DNA of 5,656 nucleotides, taken from contig CAMOOA010000086.1 of assembly GCA_946621045.1 (NCBI GenBank), forward strand, positions 1 to 5,656, written 5' to 3'. The notes beneath the pieces were generated by a model. The model did not search any database. It was not told the origin of the DNA and worked only from the letters and a program-made list of their open reading frames with translations. Numbering within the stretch: position 1 is the first letter of the stretch; every line of letters starts with the position of its first letter. The DNA comes from an uncultured Erysipelotrichaceae bacterium. Lineage in GTDB: Bacteria; Bacillota_I; Bacilli_A; Erysipelotrichales; Erysipelotrichaceae. The position numbers and the translations under genes were made by a program. Positions 1 to 5,656 of this stretch are shown here, piece after piece.

Positions 1-323
1 GCCCGCTTCAGATCGCGGAACACATCCTCGCGCCGGTCGCACAGGCGGTTGGACATCTGATAGATTTTCTTCAGCTGCCCTTCCGGCGTCAGGCCGGACT
101 TGTTGTCGACGGCGCCCGGTTTGTATTTCTTCATGTCGGTGATCGAACCGACGCGGACGCTGAAAAACTCATCCAGATTGGACGAGAAGATCGAAACGAA
201 TTTCAGACGCTCAAGCAGCGGAACCGCAGAATCGCGCGCTTCATTCAGGCAGCGCTCATCAAAGCGGAGCCAGGAGATCTCCCGGTTCTGCGTATAACCG
301 TCCTTATAGATATCCCTGATCAT
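1..323 (-). CDS. ppk1: Polyphosphate kinase 1, N-terminal part (cut by left window edge)
   Basis: PPK1 reversibly transfers the terminal phosphate of ATP to growing inorganic polyphosphate through a phosphohistidine intermediate. Reading minus from the ATG at 323, 107 codons are present before the window ends. They cover the family's N-terminal domain: the NREISWLRFDERCLNEA block (residues 13-29), then PLLERLKFVSIFSSNLDEFF (35-54) and VRVGSITDMKK (56-66). The SNLDEF block, with Asn49, matches the conserved ATP-contacting N-terminal segment of the family. A full PPK1 is about 700 residues, so the catalytic histidines and phospholipase-D-like domains lie outside the window. The start is firm: an AGGAGG sits 7 bases upstream, and the ATG overlaps the msrA stop as ATGA. 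It is therefore the second gene of an msrA-ppk1 unit and is likely translationally coupled. No frameshift is visible. Family assignment rests on recognition of these motifs. Confidence 0.94.
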   Translation of the reverse strand, partial: MIRDIYKDGYTQNREISWLRFDERCLNEARDSAVPLLERLKFVSIFSSNLDEFFSVRVGSITDMKKYKPGAVDNKSGLTPEGQLKKIYQMSNRLCDRREDVFRDLKR

Positions 324-835
324 CCGTTATCCTCCTCAAGATTCAGCTGTTTTACAAGTTCATATTCCTCATTTGTAATGTGGCAGTATCCGCCGGGATT
401 CTTTTCAAGATAATTCTGGTGGTATTCCTCCGCCGGCCAGAAGTTCTTCAGCGGCATGATCTCTGTATAAAAACAGTCATGCTTTTTCCGTTCCTCTGCG
501 GCACAGGATTCCACGATCTTCAGACTCTCTGCGTCAGCTGTATAGATCCCGGTCTGATACTGGGAGCCGATGTCATTGCCCTGCCGGTTTTTCAGCGCCG
601 GATCGATGCACAGAAAATAGGCCTTCAGGATCTTCCGGAGCGAAATGCGCTGCGGATCATAGACGACCTTCACCGTCTCCCGGTGTCCGGTCGTATCCGT
701 GCATACTTCCTGATAGGTCGGATTCTCTGTCGTTCCGTTGGCGTAGCCAACCACAGTCTCAGCGACGCCGTCGAGCGCACGGAATACTTTTTCCATGCCC
801 CAGAAACAGCCGCCGGCCAGATAAATTTCATTCAT
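320..835 (-). CDS. msrA: Peptide-methionine (S)-S-oxide reductase MsrA
   Basis: MsrA reduces the S-epimer of methionine sulfoxide, free or in protein, back to methionine in the cytoplasm, using thioredoxin as the usual electron donor. The 171-residue product is the normal size for a single-domain MsrA. The catalytic GCFWG motif is at residues 9-13 (Cys10), followed by the family blocks VVGYANG (28-34), GHRETVKVVYDP (50-61, conserved Glu53) and NDIGSQYQTGIY (87-98). The NPGGYCHI segment puts Cys151 where a resolving cysteine is usual. Further cysteines are at 45, 76, 111 and 121. There is no signal peptide, no fused MsrB domain, and an ordinary Cys codon rather than an in-frame TGA at the active site. 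It is the first gene of a unit with ppk1: its last codons contain the ppk1 ribosome binding site and its TGA overlaps the ppk1 ATG. Its own start follows a G-rich element (846-850) spaced 10 bases away, a mediocre Shine-Dalgarno. Confidence 0.97.
   Translation of the reverse strand: MNEIYLAGGCFWGMEKVFRALDGVAETVVGYANGTTENPTYQEVCTDTTGHRETVKVVYDPQRISLRKILKAYFLCIDPALKNRQGNDIGSQYQTGIYTADAESLKIVESCAAEERKKHDCFYTEIMPLKNFWPAEEYHQNYLEKNPGGYCHITNEEYELVKQLNLEEDNG
331..336 (-). promoter_or_regulatory. Ribosome binding site of ppk1, inside msrA
   Basis: On the minus strand this reads AGGAGG, a perfect Shine-Dalgarno, 7 bases before the ppk1 ATG. It is built from the Glu-Glu-Asp codons at the end of msrA. 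It fixes the ppk1 start and, with the ATGA overlap at 320-323, suggests that ribosomes finishing msrA can restart on ppk1. The site is much stronger than the one in front of msrA, so ppk1 may also be entered independently. Confidence 0.9.
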
Positions 836-860
836 AGATTAATAATCCCCGCTGAATTTA

Positions 861-890
861 ATTATACCCGAGTGTACATATCAATGCACA
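861..890 (-). promoter_or_regulatory. Probable promoter of msrA-ppk1
   Basis: The minus strand has a perfect TATAAT -10 box at 861-866. The matching -35 is poor: TGTGCA at 885-890 with an 18-base spacer matches the consensus at 3 of 6 positions, and TTGTGC at 886-891 would need 19. Transcription would begin near 854, giving a leader of about 19 bases before the msrA ATG. A strong -10 with a weak -35 fits an activated or regulated promoter, but no regulator gene is in the window. Confidence 0.55.
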
Positions 891-891
891 A
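872..891. repeat. Imperfect inverted repeat between msrA and the MATE gene; possible operator
   Basis: GTGTACAT (872-879) and ATGCACAA (884-891) flank an ATCA spacer. They are inverted repeats matching at 6 of 8 positions, centred at 881.5. The element covers the -35 regions of both divergent promoters, so a dimeric regulator bound here could control both directions. This is inference from position and symmetry. The match is short enough to arise by chance in AT-rich intergenic DNA, and I cannot name a binding family. Confidence 0.3.
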
Positions 892-913
892 TCCCGCACT
901 TTTCTTTTATAAT
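885..913 (+). promoter_or_regulatory. Probable promoter of the MATE transporter gene
   Basis: TGCACA at 885-890 (4 of 6 matches to the -35 consensus) is followed after 17 bases by a perfect TATAAT at 908-913. The expected transcription start is around 920, only a few bases before the ATG at 924. The mRNA would then have almost no leader, and there is no convincing Shine-Dalgarno; the best candidate is a short GGG at 917-919. The -35 occupies the same bases as the -35 of the opposite msrA promoter. Confidence 0.55.
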
Positions 914-923
914 TACGGGTATT

Positions 924-2348
924 ATGAAATCCATTTCGCTCGAGCAGATCATTCATTCGAATGAGAACAGTTCAACCGCACAGCGGCTTGCGGTAGTCAT
1001 ATCCCTCTCGATTCCGACCATTCTTGCGATGATATCGGAAATCGTCATGCAGTATATCGATTCTGCGATGGTCGGATCGCTCGGCGCCGGCGCAAGCGCC
1101 TCTATCGGCCTTGTGGCCTCCACAACCTGGCTGATCGGAAATCTGGTCATGGCATGCGCCTACGGCTTCTCCGTACAGATCGCCCAGGCTGTCGGCGCCA
1201 GGGACCACGCCCATGCGCGCAGGATATTCCGCCAGTCGATTCTGACGGCATTCTGCTTTTCCCTGGTTCTTCTCACCATCGGCGTATCGATCTCCGGATC
1301 GCTTCCCGCCTGGCTGCACGGCGATCCCGCGATCCTGCGGGATGCGAGCCGTTACTTCCTGATCTATGCCTTGTTTCTTCCGGTGCGTCAGATCTACAAT
1401 CTGTTTCTTTCCTCCCTGCAGTGTACCGGAAACATGCGTACACCGAGTATTCTCGGCGTCATCTGCTGCGCAAGTGATGTCATCTTCAATTTCTTCTTTA
1501 TCTTCCCCTCGCGGACAATTTCGCTCCTCGGGCTTTCCGTTCCGGTATTCGGTGCCGGGCTTGGGGTCGCCGGCGCGGCACTTGGGACTGCCTGTTCGTA
1601 CCTGTTCTCCGGAATTCTGCTTGCCTGGGCGGTATGCGTTAAATCACCGATTCTCCGTCTGCGCGGAAAGGAATCCTGGAAAGTGGAACCGGAAGTTCTG
1701 AAACGCGCACTGAAGATTTCCGTTCCGATGGCGCTCGAACATTCCGCGCTGACCATTGCGCAGATCGTCTGTACGCGGATTGTGGCGCCGCTGGGAACGA
1801 TCTCCCTCGCCGCAAACTCCTTTGCGGTAACGGCAGAAGCGTTCTGTTATATGCCGGGGTTTGGTATCGCTGCGGCGGCGACCACCCTGGTCGGCCAGTC
1901 GATCGGTGCGGGACGCCGCGACCTTGCGAAGAGCTTTGCCTGGCTTGCGACGGGACTCGGCATGTGTCTGATGACGGCAGCCGGCATCTTCATGTATTTC
2001 TTCTGTCCGTATGTATTCGCCTTCCTGACACCGGTCAGGGAAGTGCAGGAGCTCGGCGCCAGAGTGCTGCGCATCGAGCTGCTTGCCGAACCGCTCTTTG
2101 CGGCGAGCATCGTCGCGACCGGTGCCCTGCGCGGAGCCGGTGATACGCTGGTTCCCGGCATTCTCAATCTCATCAGTATGTGGGGTGTGCGGATCTCCAT
2201 CGCGCTGCTTCTGGTCGGCAGACTCGGACTTCCCGGTGTGTGGATCGGCATGTGCATCGAACTCAATGTCCGCGGCATTCTCTTTCTGATCCGGCTGGCG
2301 CGCGGGAAATGGCTCGACGCCGCATTCGCAAGACAGCAGACTGCCTGA
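924..2348 (+). CDS. MATE-family multidrug efflux transporter (NorM-like)
   Basis: MATE proteins export cationic drugs, dyes or metabolites across the cytoplasmic membrane in exchange for Na+ or H+. The 474-residue product is typical in length and reads as two homologous halves of six membrane segments. The N half contains DSAMVGSLGAGASASIGL (46-63), AQAVGARDHAHARR (87-100) and LQCTGNMRTP (165-174). The C half repeats the pattern with TTLVGQSIGAGRRDLAK (320-336) and ATGALRGAGDTLVPGI (398-413). Acidic residues Asp46, Glu272 and Asp407 fall where NorM-type MATE pumps carry cation-coupling acids, judged by eye. There is no cleavable signal peptide. ATG 924 is the only ATG, GTG or TTG in frame before the first membrane helix, yet it lacks a good ribosome binding site and lies 10 bases past a TATAAT. 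The gene diverges from msrA and converges on tex, sharing a terminator. The substrate cannot be told from sequence. Confidence 0.93.
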   Translation: MKSISLEQIIHSNENSSTAQRLAVVISLSIPTILAMISEIVMQYIDSAMVGSLGAGASASIGLVASTTWLIGNLVMACAYGFSVQIAQAVGARDHAHARRIFRQSILTAFCFSLVLLTIGVSISGSLPAWLHGDPAILRDASRYFLIYALFLPVRQIYNLFLSSLQCTGNMRTPSILGVICCASDVIFNFFFIFPSRTISLLGLSVPVFGAGLGVAGAALGTACSYLFSGILLAWAVCVKSPILRLRGKESWKVEPEVLKRALKISVPMALEHSALTIAQIVCTRIVAPLGTISLAANSFAVTAEAFCYMPGFGIAAAATTLVGQSIGAGRRDLAKSFAWLATGLGMCLMTAAGIFMYFFCPYVFAFLTPVREVQELGARVLRIELLAEPLFAASIVATGALRGAGDTLVPGILNLISMWGVRISIALLLVGRLGLPGVWIGMCIELNVRGILFLIRLARGKWLDAAFARQQTA

Positions 2349-2373
2349 AACATCGAAATCCCTGAACACGAAA

Positions 2374-2407
2374 AAAACGGACAGACCTTCATTGATCTGT
2401 CCGTTTT
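2374..2407. terminator. Bidirectional intrinsic terminator between the MATE gene and tex
   Basis: A perfect 12-base-pair stem, 2374-2385 with 2396-2407, has a core of ACGGACAGA pairing with TCTGTCCGT and a 10-base loop. On the plus strand it ends in TTTTCTGTTT, terminating the MATE transcript 25 bases after its stop. On the minus strand it ends in seven Ts (2371-2377), terminating tex about 25 bases after its stop. The longer T-run suggests stronger termination of tex. It fills most of the 84-base gap between the two convergent genes. Confidence 0.92.
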
Positions 2408-2432
2408 CTGTTTCAGTAAATATTGCTTTGAA

Positions 2433-4715
2433 TCAGCGCTTGCCGAAGCGTGCCATAAGACGCGCGGTTGCGTCCTCCATGGTAACCGGCTTCTTTTCTT
2501 CCTGACGGCGGCTGTTCTTGTTCTTTCCGCGGCGGTCACTGCGGTTGCGGCGGTTTGCGGCCATCATCGCATCACGCTCATCCAGCTTCTCCTTCGGAAG
2601 CAGGCTCAGCGCAACACGGCCCTTTGCCTCATCGACATCCAGGACATAGACGGTCACGATATCTCCGACGGAAAGCACTTCGCTCGGATGGCTGATGCGC
2701 TTCATGGACATATGCGTGATATGAACCAGTCCGTCCTCATGAAGTCCGATGTCTACGAAGGCACCGAAGTCCACGACATTGCGGACGGTGCCGCTCATCT
2801 GATCGCCGACCTTGAGATCAGAGAGTTCCAGAACATCGCTGCGCAGCACAGCGGTTTCAAACTGGTCACGGTAGTCACGGAGCGGTGCGCGGATCGCATC
2901 TTCGATATCCTTCAGCGTATATGCATCAATGCCGAGATCCTTCACGGATTCCTCCGGGAACTTGGCATCCGGTGTGCCGAGTTTGGTGATGCCGCAGGCA
3001 GCCATGACCTTTCTTGCGGCATCATAGCTTTCCGGATGGATGTTCGTTTCATCCAGCGGCTCATCCCCGCCCATAATGCGCAGGAAGCCGGCGCACTGGG
3101 TATATGCCTTCGGTCCGAGCTTCTTTACCTTAAGCAGCTGTTCACGGTTGGTGAAACGGCCGTTTTCATCACGGTATTTGACGATCTCCTTCGCAATGCC
3201 GGAGTTCAGGCCGGAAATGTGGGTCAGAAGTTCCGAGCTTGCGGTATTCAGGTCCGCACCGACACGGTTGACGACCTTCATGATTGCCTCATCGAGACGC
3301 TCATTCAGCGCCTTCTCCGGAAGGTCATGCTGGTACTGGCCGACACCGATGGATTTCGGGTCGATCTTGATCAGCTCCGGCAGCGGGTCCAGCAGACGGC
3401 GGCCGATGGAGATCGCACTGCGCAGTTCGATCGCAAGATCCGGGAATTCCTGACGCGCCTCTTCCTGCGCCGACCAGATGGATGCGCCGGCTTCGGAAAC
3501 GATGGCATACTGCACATCGAGGTTGTTGTCGCGGATGAGATCTGCGATCAGCTTCTCGCTTTCACGGGAGGCAGTGCCGTTGCCGATGGCAACGATCTGC
3601 ACGCCGTATTTTTTGATAAGCATGAGGACCTTCCTGGAGGCAGCCTCAATGATCTCGCCCTTGCGGTCAAACGGATAGACCTTGTCTACGGTAAGCATCT
3701 TGCCGGTGTCATCGAGAACGGCGAGCTTGCAGCCGTTGGCATAGCCCGGGTCAAATCCGAGGACAATGCGGCCCTTCAGAGGCGGCTGGCTGAGCAGCTT
3801 CTCGAGGTTCATCGAGAATACTTCAATGGAGCTGGTATGCGCCTTGTCGGAGAGATCCGAACGGATCTCATTCTCGATCGACGGGAACAGCAGACGCTCG
3901 CAGCCGTCAACGATCGCCTGCTTCAGTTCTTCGGAAACGATCGTGGATGCGCCGTGCACATATGCTTTATAAGCTTCCTCTTCGAGATGCTCGTTGTCAT
4001 AGGTGAAGGAAACCGTGATGACCTTTTCCTTCTCAGCACGGTCGATTGCCATCACGCGGTGATTGGCGATCTGGGAAATCTTCTCACTGCGGTCATAGTA
4101 CATCTCATAGACATGCTTTTCATCGACCGCATCCTTCTTCAGCTTCGTGACAATCACGCCGGTCTTCATGATCGTATCCTTGAATGCCCAGCGCAGCTTG
4201 GCATTGTCCGATACATTCTCGGCGATGATATCCTTGGCGCCCTGAATTGCATCTGCGGCTGTCTTGACCTCTTCGTTCAGATACTTCTCCGCTTCCGCAT
4301 TGAGGTCACCCTCTGCCGGAAGTCCCAGCATCCAGTCAGCCAGCGGCTGCAGGCCGTTCTTGATGGCGACAGCTGCACGGGTCTTCTTTTTCTGCTTGTA
4401 CGGCTTGTACAGGTCTTCCACTTCGGAGAGCTTCTTGCAGGCAAGGATGGAATCACGGATCTCATCCGTGAGTTTGCCCTGCTGTTCGATCAGGTTCAGA
4501 ACCGCTTCCTTGCGTTCCTTCAGGTTGAGCTCGTATTTATGTTTTTTCTCAATGAACAGAATCTGTTCTTCATCGAGGCCCTTGGTCTGGTCTTTGCGGT
4601 ACCGGGCAATAAACGGAACCGTGGCCCCTTCTTCCAGAAGGCTGAGGGTTACCTGAACCTGCGCCTGGGTAATCTTCAGTTCTTCCGCGATTGATCTGAT
4701 AATCTCTTCATTCAT
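2433..4715 (-). CDS. tex: Tex-family S1 RNA-binding transcription accessory protein
   Basis: Tex is a conserved cytoplasmic nucleic-acid-binding protein related to eukaryotic Spt6. It has been linked to toxin expression, transcription and RNA handling, but its exact bacterial role is not settled. The 760-residue product has the complete family order: a helical Tex N-terminal region (about 1-200, with TVPFIARYRKD at 32-42); a YqgF/RNase-H-like domain (about 315-440, with VLGFDPGYANGCKLAVLD and AIGNGTASRESE); a helix-hairpin-helix region (about 470-625, with SGLNSGIAKEIVKYRDENG); and an S1 domain (about 635-705, with GTVRNVVDFGAFVDIG and DGLVHIT). A lysine/arginine-rich tail (about 720-742) precedes a short terminal helix, TMEDATARLMARFGKR, adding a basic extension past the S1 domain. 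The ATG at 4715 follows an AGGA at 4728-4731 with a rather long 12-base A-rich spacer. It appears monocistronic, with its own promoter and a shared terminator. Confidence 0.97.
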   Translation of the reverse strand: MNEEIIRSIAEELKITQAQVQVTLSLLEEGATVPFIARYRKDQTKGLDEEQILFIEKKHKYELNLKERKEAVLNLIEQQGKLTDEIRDSILACKKLSEVEDLYKPYKQKKKTRAAVAIKNGLQPLADWMLGLPAEGDLNAEAEKYLNEEVKTAADAIQGAKDIIAENVSDNAKLRWAFKDTIMKTGVIVTKLKKDAVDEKHVYEMYYDRSEKISQIANHRVMAIDRAEKEKVITVSFTYDNEHLEEEAYKAYVHGASTIVSEELKQAIVDGCERLLFPSIENEIRSDLSDKAHTSSIEVFSMNLEKLLSQPPLKGRIVLGFDPGYANGCKLAVLDDTGKMLTVDKVYPFDRKGEIIEAASRKVLMLIKKYGVQIVAIGNGTASRESEKLIADLIRDNNLDVQYAIVSEAGASIWSAQEEARQEFPDLAIELRSAISIGRRLLDPLPELIKIDPKSIGVGQYQHDLPEKALNERLDEAIMKVVNRVGADLNTASSELLTHISGLNSGIAKEIVKYRDENGRFTNREQLLKVKKLGPKAYTQCAGFLRIMGGDEPLDETNIHPESYDAARKVMAACGITKLGTPDAKFPEESVKDLGIDAYTLKDIEDAIRAPLRDYRDQFETAVLRSDVLELSDLKVGDQMSGTVRNVVDFGAFVDIGLHEDGLVHITHMSMKRISHPSEVLSVGDIVTVYVLDVDEAKGRVALSLLPKEKLDERDAMMAANRRNRSDRRGKNKNSRRQEEKKPVTMEDATARLMARFGKR

Positions 4716-4727
4716 ACGCTTTTTTGT

Positions 4728-4733
4728 TCCTTT
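4728..4733 (-). promoter_or_regulatory. Ribosome binding site of tex
   Basis: The minus strand reads AAAGGA ahead of the tex ATG, with 12 bases between AGGA and the ATG, a longer spacing than the usual 6-9. The spacer contains six consecutive As. The start itself is supported because the Tex N-terminal domain begins immediately after it (NEEIIRSIAEELKI) and no better in-frame start lies upstream in the short leader. Confidence 0.55.
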
Positions 4734-4744
4734 CGTGCCTGTCT

Positions 4745-4772
4745 ATCTTAACACGAACCGGCGATATGTCAT
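4745..4772 (-). promoter_or_regulatory. Probable promoter of tex
   Basis: On the minus strand ATGACA (4767-4772, 5 of 6 matches to the -35 consensus) is followed after 16 bases by TAAGAT (4745-4750, 4 of 6 matches to the -10). Transcription would start near 4738, giving a leader of about 23 bases that contains the ribosome binding site. This is a typical housekeeping-type arrangement called by eye. Confidence 0.5.
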
Positions 4773-4775
4773 GTC

Positions 4776-4804
4776 TTGACCTTTTCCAATCTCGGGCATA
4801 TAGG
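4776..4804 (+). promoter_or_regulatory. Possible promoter of the right-hand membrane protein gene
   Basis: TTGACC (4776-4781, 5 of 6 matches) is followed after 17 bases by TATAGG (4799-4804, 4 of 6 matches). Transcription would start near 4811, giving a leader of about 55 bases. Its -35 is only 3 bases from the -35 of the opposite tex promoter, so the two polymerases would compete. An alternative -10 at TAGGAT (4855-4860) lacks a good -35 and overlaps the ribosome binding site. Confidence 0.4.
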
Positions 4805-4815
4805 CAGATTCTGCC
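4803..4815. repeat. Small perfect inverted repeat at the promoter of the right-hand gene
   Basis: GGCAGATTCTGCC is a perfect inverted repeat (GGCAGA, one base, TCTGCC). It overlaps the end of the candidate -10 and the expected transcription start. A related sequence, GGCGATTCTG, recurs at 4822-4831, so GATTCTG appears twice 18 bases apart. It could be an operator or a tiny 5' hairpin. There is no T-run, so it is not a terminator. Chance is a fair alternative. Confidence 0.35.
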
Positions 4816-4855
4816 GAAACAGGCGATTCTGATGCACTTTTCCAACAATTGTGAT

Positions 4856-4859
4856 AGGA
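4856..4859 (+). promoter_or_regulatory. Ribosome binding site of the right-hand membrane protein
   Basis: AGGA lies 7 bases before the ATG at 4867, a normal spacing. It supports this ATG as the start of the open frame that runs to the window edge. Confidence 0.6.
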
Positions 4860-4866
4860 TTCCGGC

Positions 4867-5656
4867 ATGAGAAAAATCAGTTTTTTCGACACCCTCGGCA
4901 ACTTCGGCACAGATATTCTGGTCCTTGTGACCGGGATTCTGTTTCTGACCCGCCGCTACACGGGGTGGACGATTCTCTATATTCTCGCCGTCGTGATCTG
5001 CGCAGCCCTTCCGGTACGTCTGATTCTCAATATCCGTTCCGGGATCCGGAATCTCAATAGCGCCACGATTCTTCTTGTCGTATTTGATCTCATCTTTCTC
5101 TTTACGATCCTGGTACAGCCGGAAAACTTTGTCCGCTGGTTCCATGTATTCTTCGGCTGGTGGATGTTCGGCCGCGGATGCATCTCACTTGTGGAGTTTC
5201 ATGTCCTGATCCATGACCAGCTTCCCGGCGCCTACCTCCGTTTTTTCATCGGTGTTTCCTCCATCATCCTCTCCCTGTTCATGATTCTGAGTCATAACCT
5301 GCCCTTCAAGACGGATGTGCTGTCCGTATTCGCCGGTATTTATTTTGTGATTTACGGACTCCTCGGCGCATTGTTTCATCTCTCCATTCTCCGCCGCCAG
5401 ACGCATCCCGATCTTCCCTCCTGGTCCTACAGCCCGCCGATCCTTCTGAATGCCTTTTTCCCGCTGGAACTGTTCATCTCCCTGCATCAGCTTCAGAAGT
5501 CATCGCGGCTGACCCATGAAAAAGATCCGCAGGACGCAGATCTCAAAGTGTTTATTCATATGAAGGGCAAAGGCCCCGAAGCGTTCGGACACATCGATAT
5601 TTCCTATAAGGGAACCGTGATCTCCTACGGAAATCATGACCCGGAAAGCCGTAAAC
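4867..5656 (+). CDS. Uncharacterised multi-pass membrane protein with soluble C-terminal domain (cut by right window edge)
   Basis: The frame from ATG 4867 is open for 263 codons to the window edge, with no stop. The product begins MRKISFFDTLGNFG and has about six hydrophobic segments, near residues 14-28, 34-54, 65-83, 90-110, 121-141 and 150-172. Another apolar stretch is at 188-206. The arrangement of six short helices with small loops recalls the HdeD/DUF308 group, but this is only a resemblance. After residue 210 the chain becomes polar and starts a globular domain, with KVFIHMKGKGPEAFGHIDIS (227-246) and ISYGNHDPE (252-260). The FGH and YGNHD pattern is reminiscent of papain-like or Lnb/DUF4105-type domains, where such a histidine (here His242) can be catalytic. 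That is a tentative inference from a fragment. If six helices span the membrane, the domain is cytoplasmic; if 188-206 also spans, it is outside. The gene diverges from tex. I do not recognise a named gene, and the function is unknown. Confidence 0.85.
   Translation, partial: MRKISFFDTLGNFGTDILVLVTGILFLTRRYTGWTILYILAVVICAALPVRLILNIRSGIRNLNSATILLVVFDLIFLFTILVQPENFVRWFHVFFGWWMFGRGCISLVEFHVLIHDQLPGAYLRFFIGVSSIILSLFMILSHNLPFKTDVLSVFAGIYFVIYGLLGALFHLSILRRQTHPDLPSWSYSPPILLNAFFPLELFISLHQLQKSSRLTHEKDPQDADLKVFIHMKGKGPEAFGHIDISYKGTVISYGNHDPESRK

Noticed and set aside
100..297. 65-codon plus-strand frame at the left end
   Set aside because: It is antisense to the conserved N-terminal coding region of ppk1 and shows no independent support.
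380..964. 194-codon plus-strand open frame opposite msrA, running into the MATE start
   Set aside because: It is in register with msrA codons over most of its length, crosses the divergent promoter region, and has no domain or ribosome binding site.
2349..2432. Hairpin between the MATE gene and tex as a riboswitch or small RNA
   Set aside because: Its position after both convergent stop codons, its simple perfect stem and its T-runs on both strands are fully explained by a bidirectional terminator.
1644..2539. Two long minus-strand frames opposite the MATE gene, one extending through the terminator into tex
   Set aside because: They are shadows of MATE codons, and the longer one passes through a clear bidirectional terminator. 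The products are Arg/Pro/Ser-rich with no family pattern.
2688..4694. 668-codon plus-strand open frame opposite tex
   Set aside because: It is in exact codon register with tex, which matches every expected Tex domain. The open frame is explained by avoidance of TTA, CTA and TCA codons. It has no convincing ribosome binding site and its translation resembles no family I recognise.
4708..5145. 145-codon minus-strand frame ending inside the tex start, resembling an upstream operon partner
   Set aside because: It is in register with, and antisense to, the right-hand membrane protein, which has a ribosome binding site and clear membrane helices. It also spans the tex promoter candidate, and its charged sequence has no recognisable fold.
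1..5656. Mobile element, CRISPR array, toxin-antitoxin pair or phage-defence island
   Set aside because: No transposase or integrase motifs, direct-repeat arrays, small paired genes or composition break were seen. Four of the five genes are common conserved families.

Overview
The window is ordinary chromosomal DNA from what looks like a low-to-mid GC Firmicute. Protein similarity recalled from memory, AGGAGG-type ribosome binding sites and the gene content point to Bacillota, perhaps an Erysipelotrichaceae-like gut or oral bacterium; the family-level guess is weak. Coding is dense, base composition looks even, and I see no mobile element, CRISPR array, tRNA or rRNA.

Layout, left to right: (1) a minus-strand two-gene unit, msrA followed by ppk1. 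The genes share an ATGA stop/start overlap, and ppk1 runs off the left edge after 107 codons. (2) A short divergent intergenic region (836-923) with a perfect TATAAT box on each strand and -35 regions that fall on the same bases. (3) A plus-strand MATE-family efflux transporter. (4) A bidirectional hairpin terminator (2374-2407) between two convergent genes. (5) A minus-strand full-length tex gene (760 codons). (6) A second divergent intergenic region (4716-4866) with back-to-back promoter candidates. (7) A plus-strand multi-pass membrane protein with the start of a soluble C-terminal domain, cut off by the right edge after 263 codons.

The main functional theme is stress protection. MsrA repairs oxidised methionine, and PPK1 makes polyphosphate, which is known in other bacteria to protect proteins during oxidative stress. 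The divergent MATE pump may share control with them. Tex is a nucleic-acid-binding housekeeping or accessory factor and appears to be transcribed alone. The least understood gene is the partial membrane protein at the right end. I did not find a convincing new multi-gene system. The points most worth a second look are the coupled msrA-ppk1 pair, the near-leaderless start of the MATE gene, the shared divergent promoter, and the uncharacterised fusion-like membrane protein.
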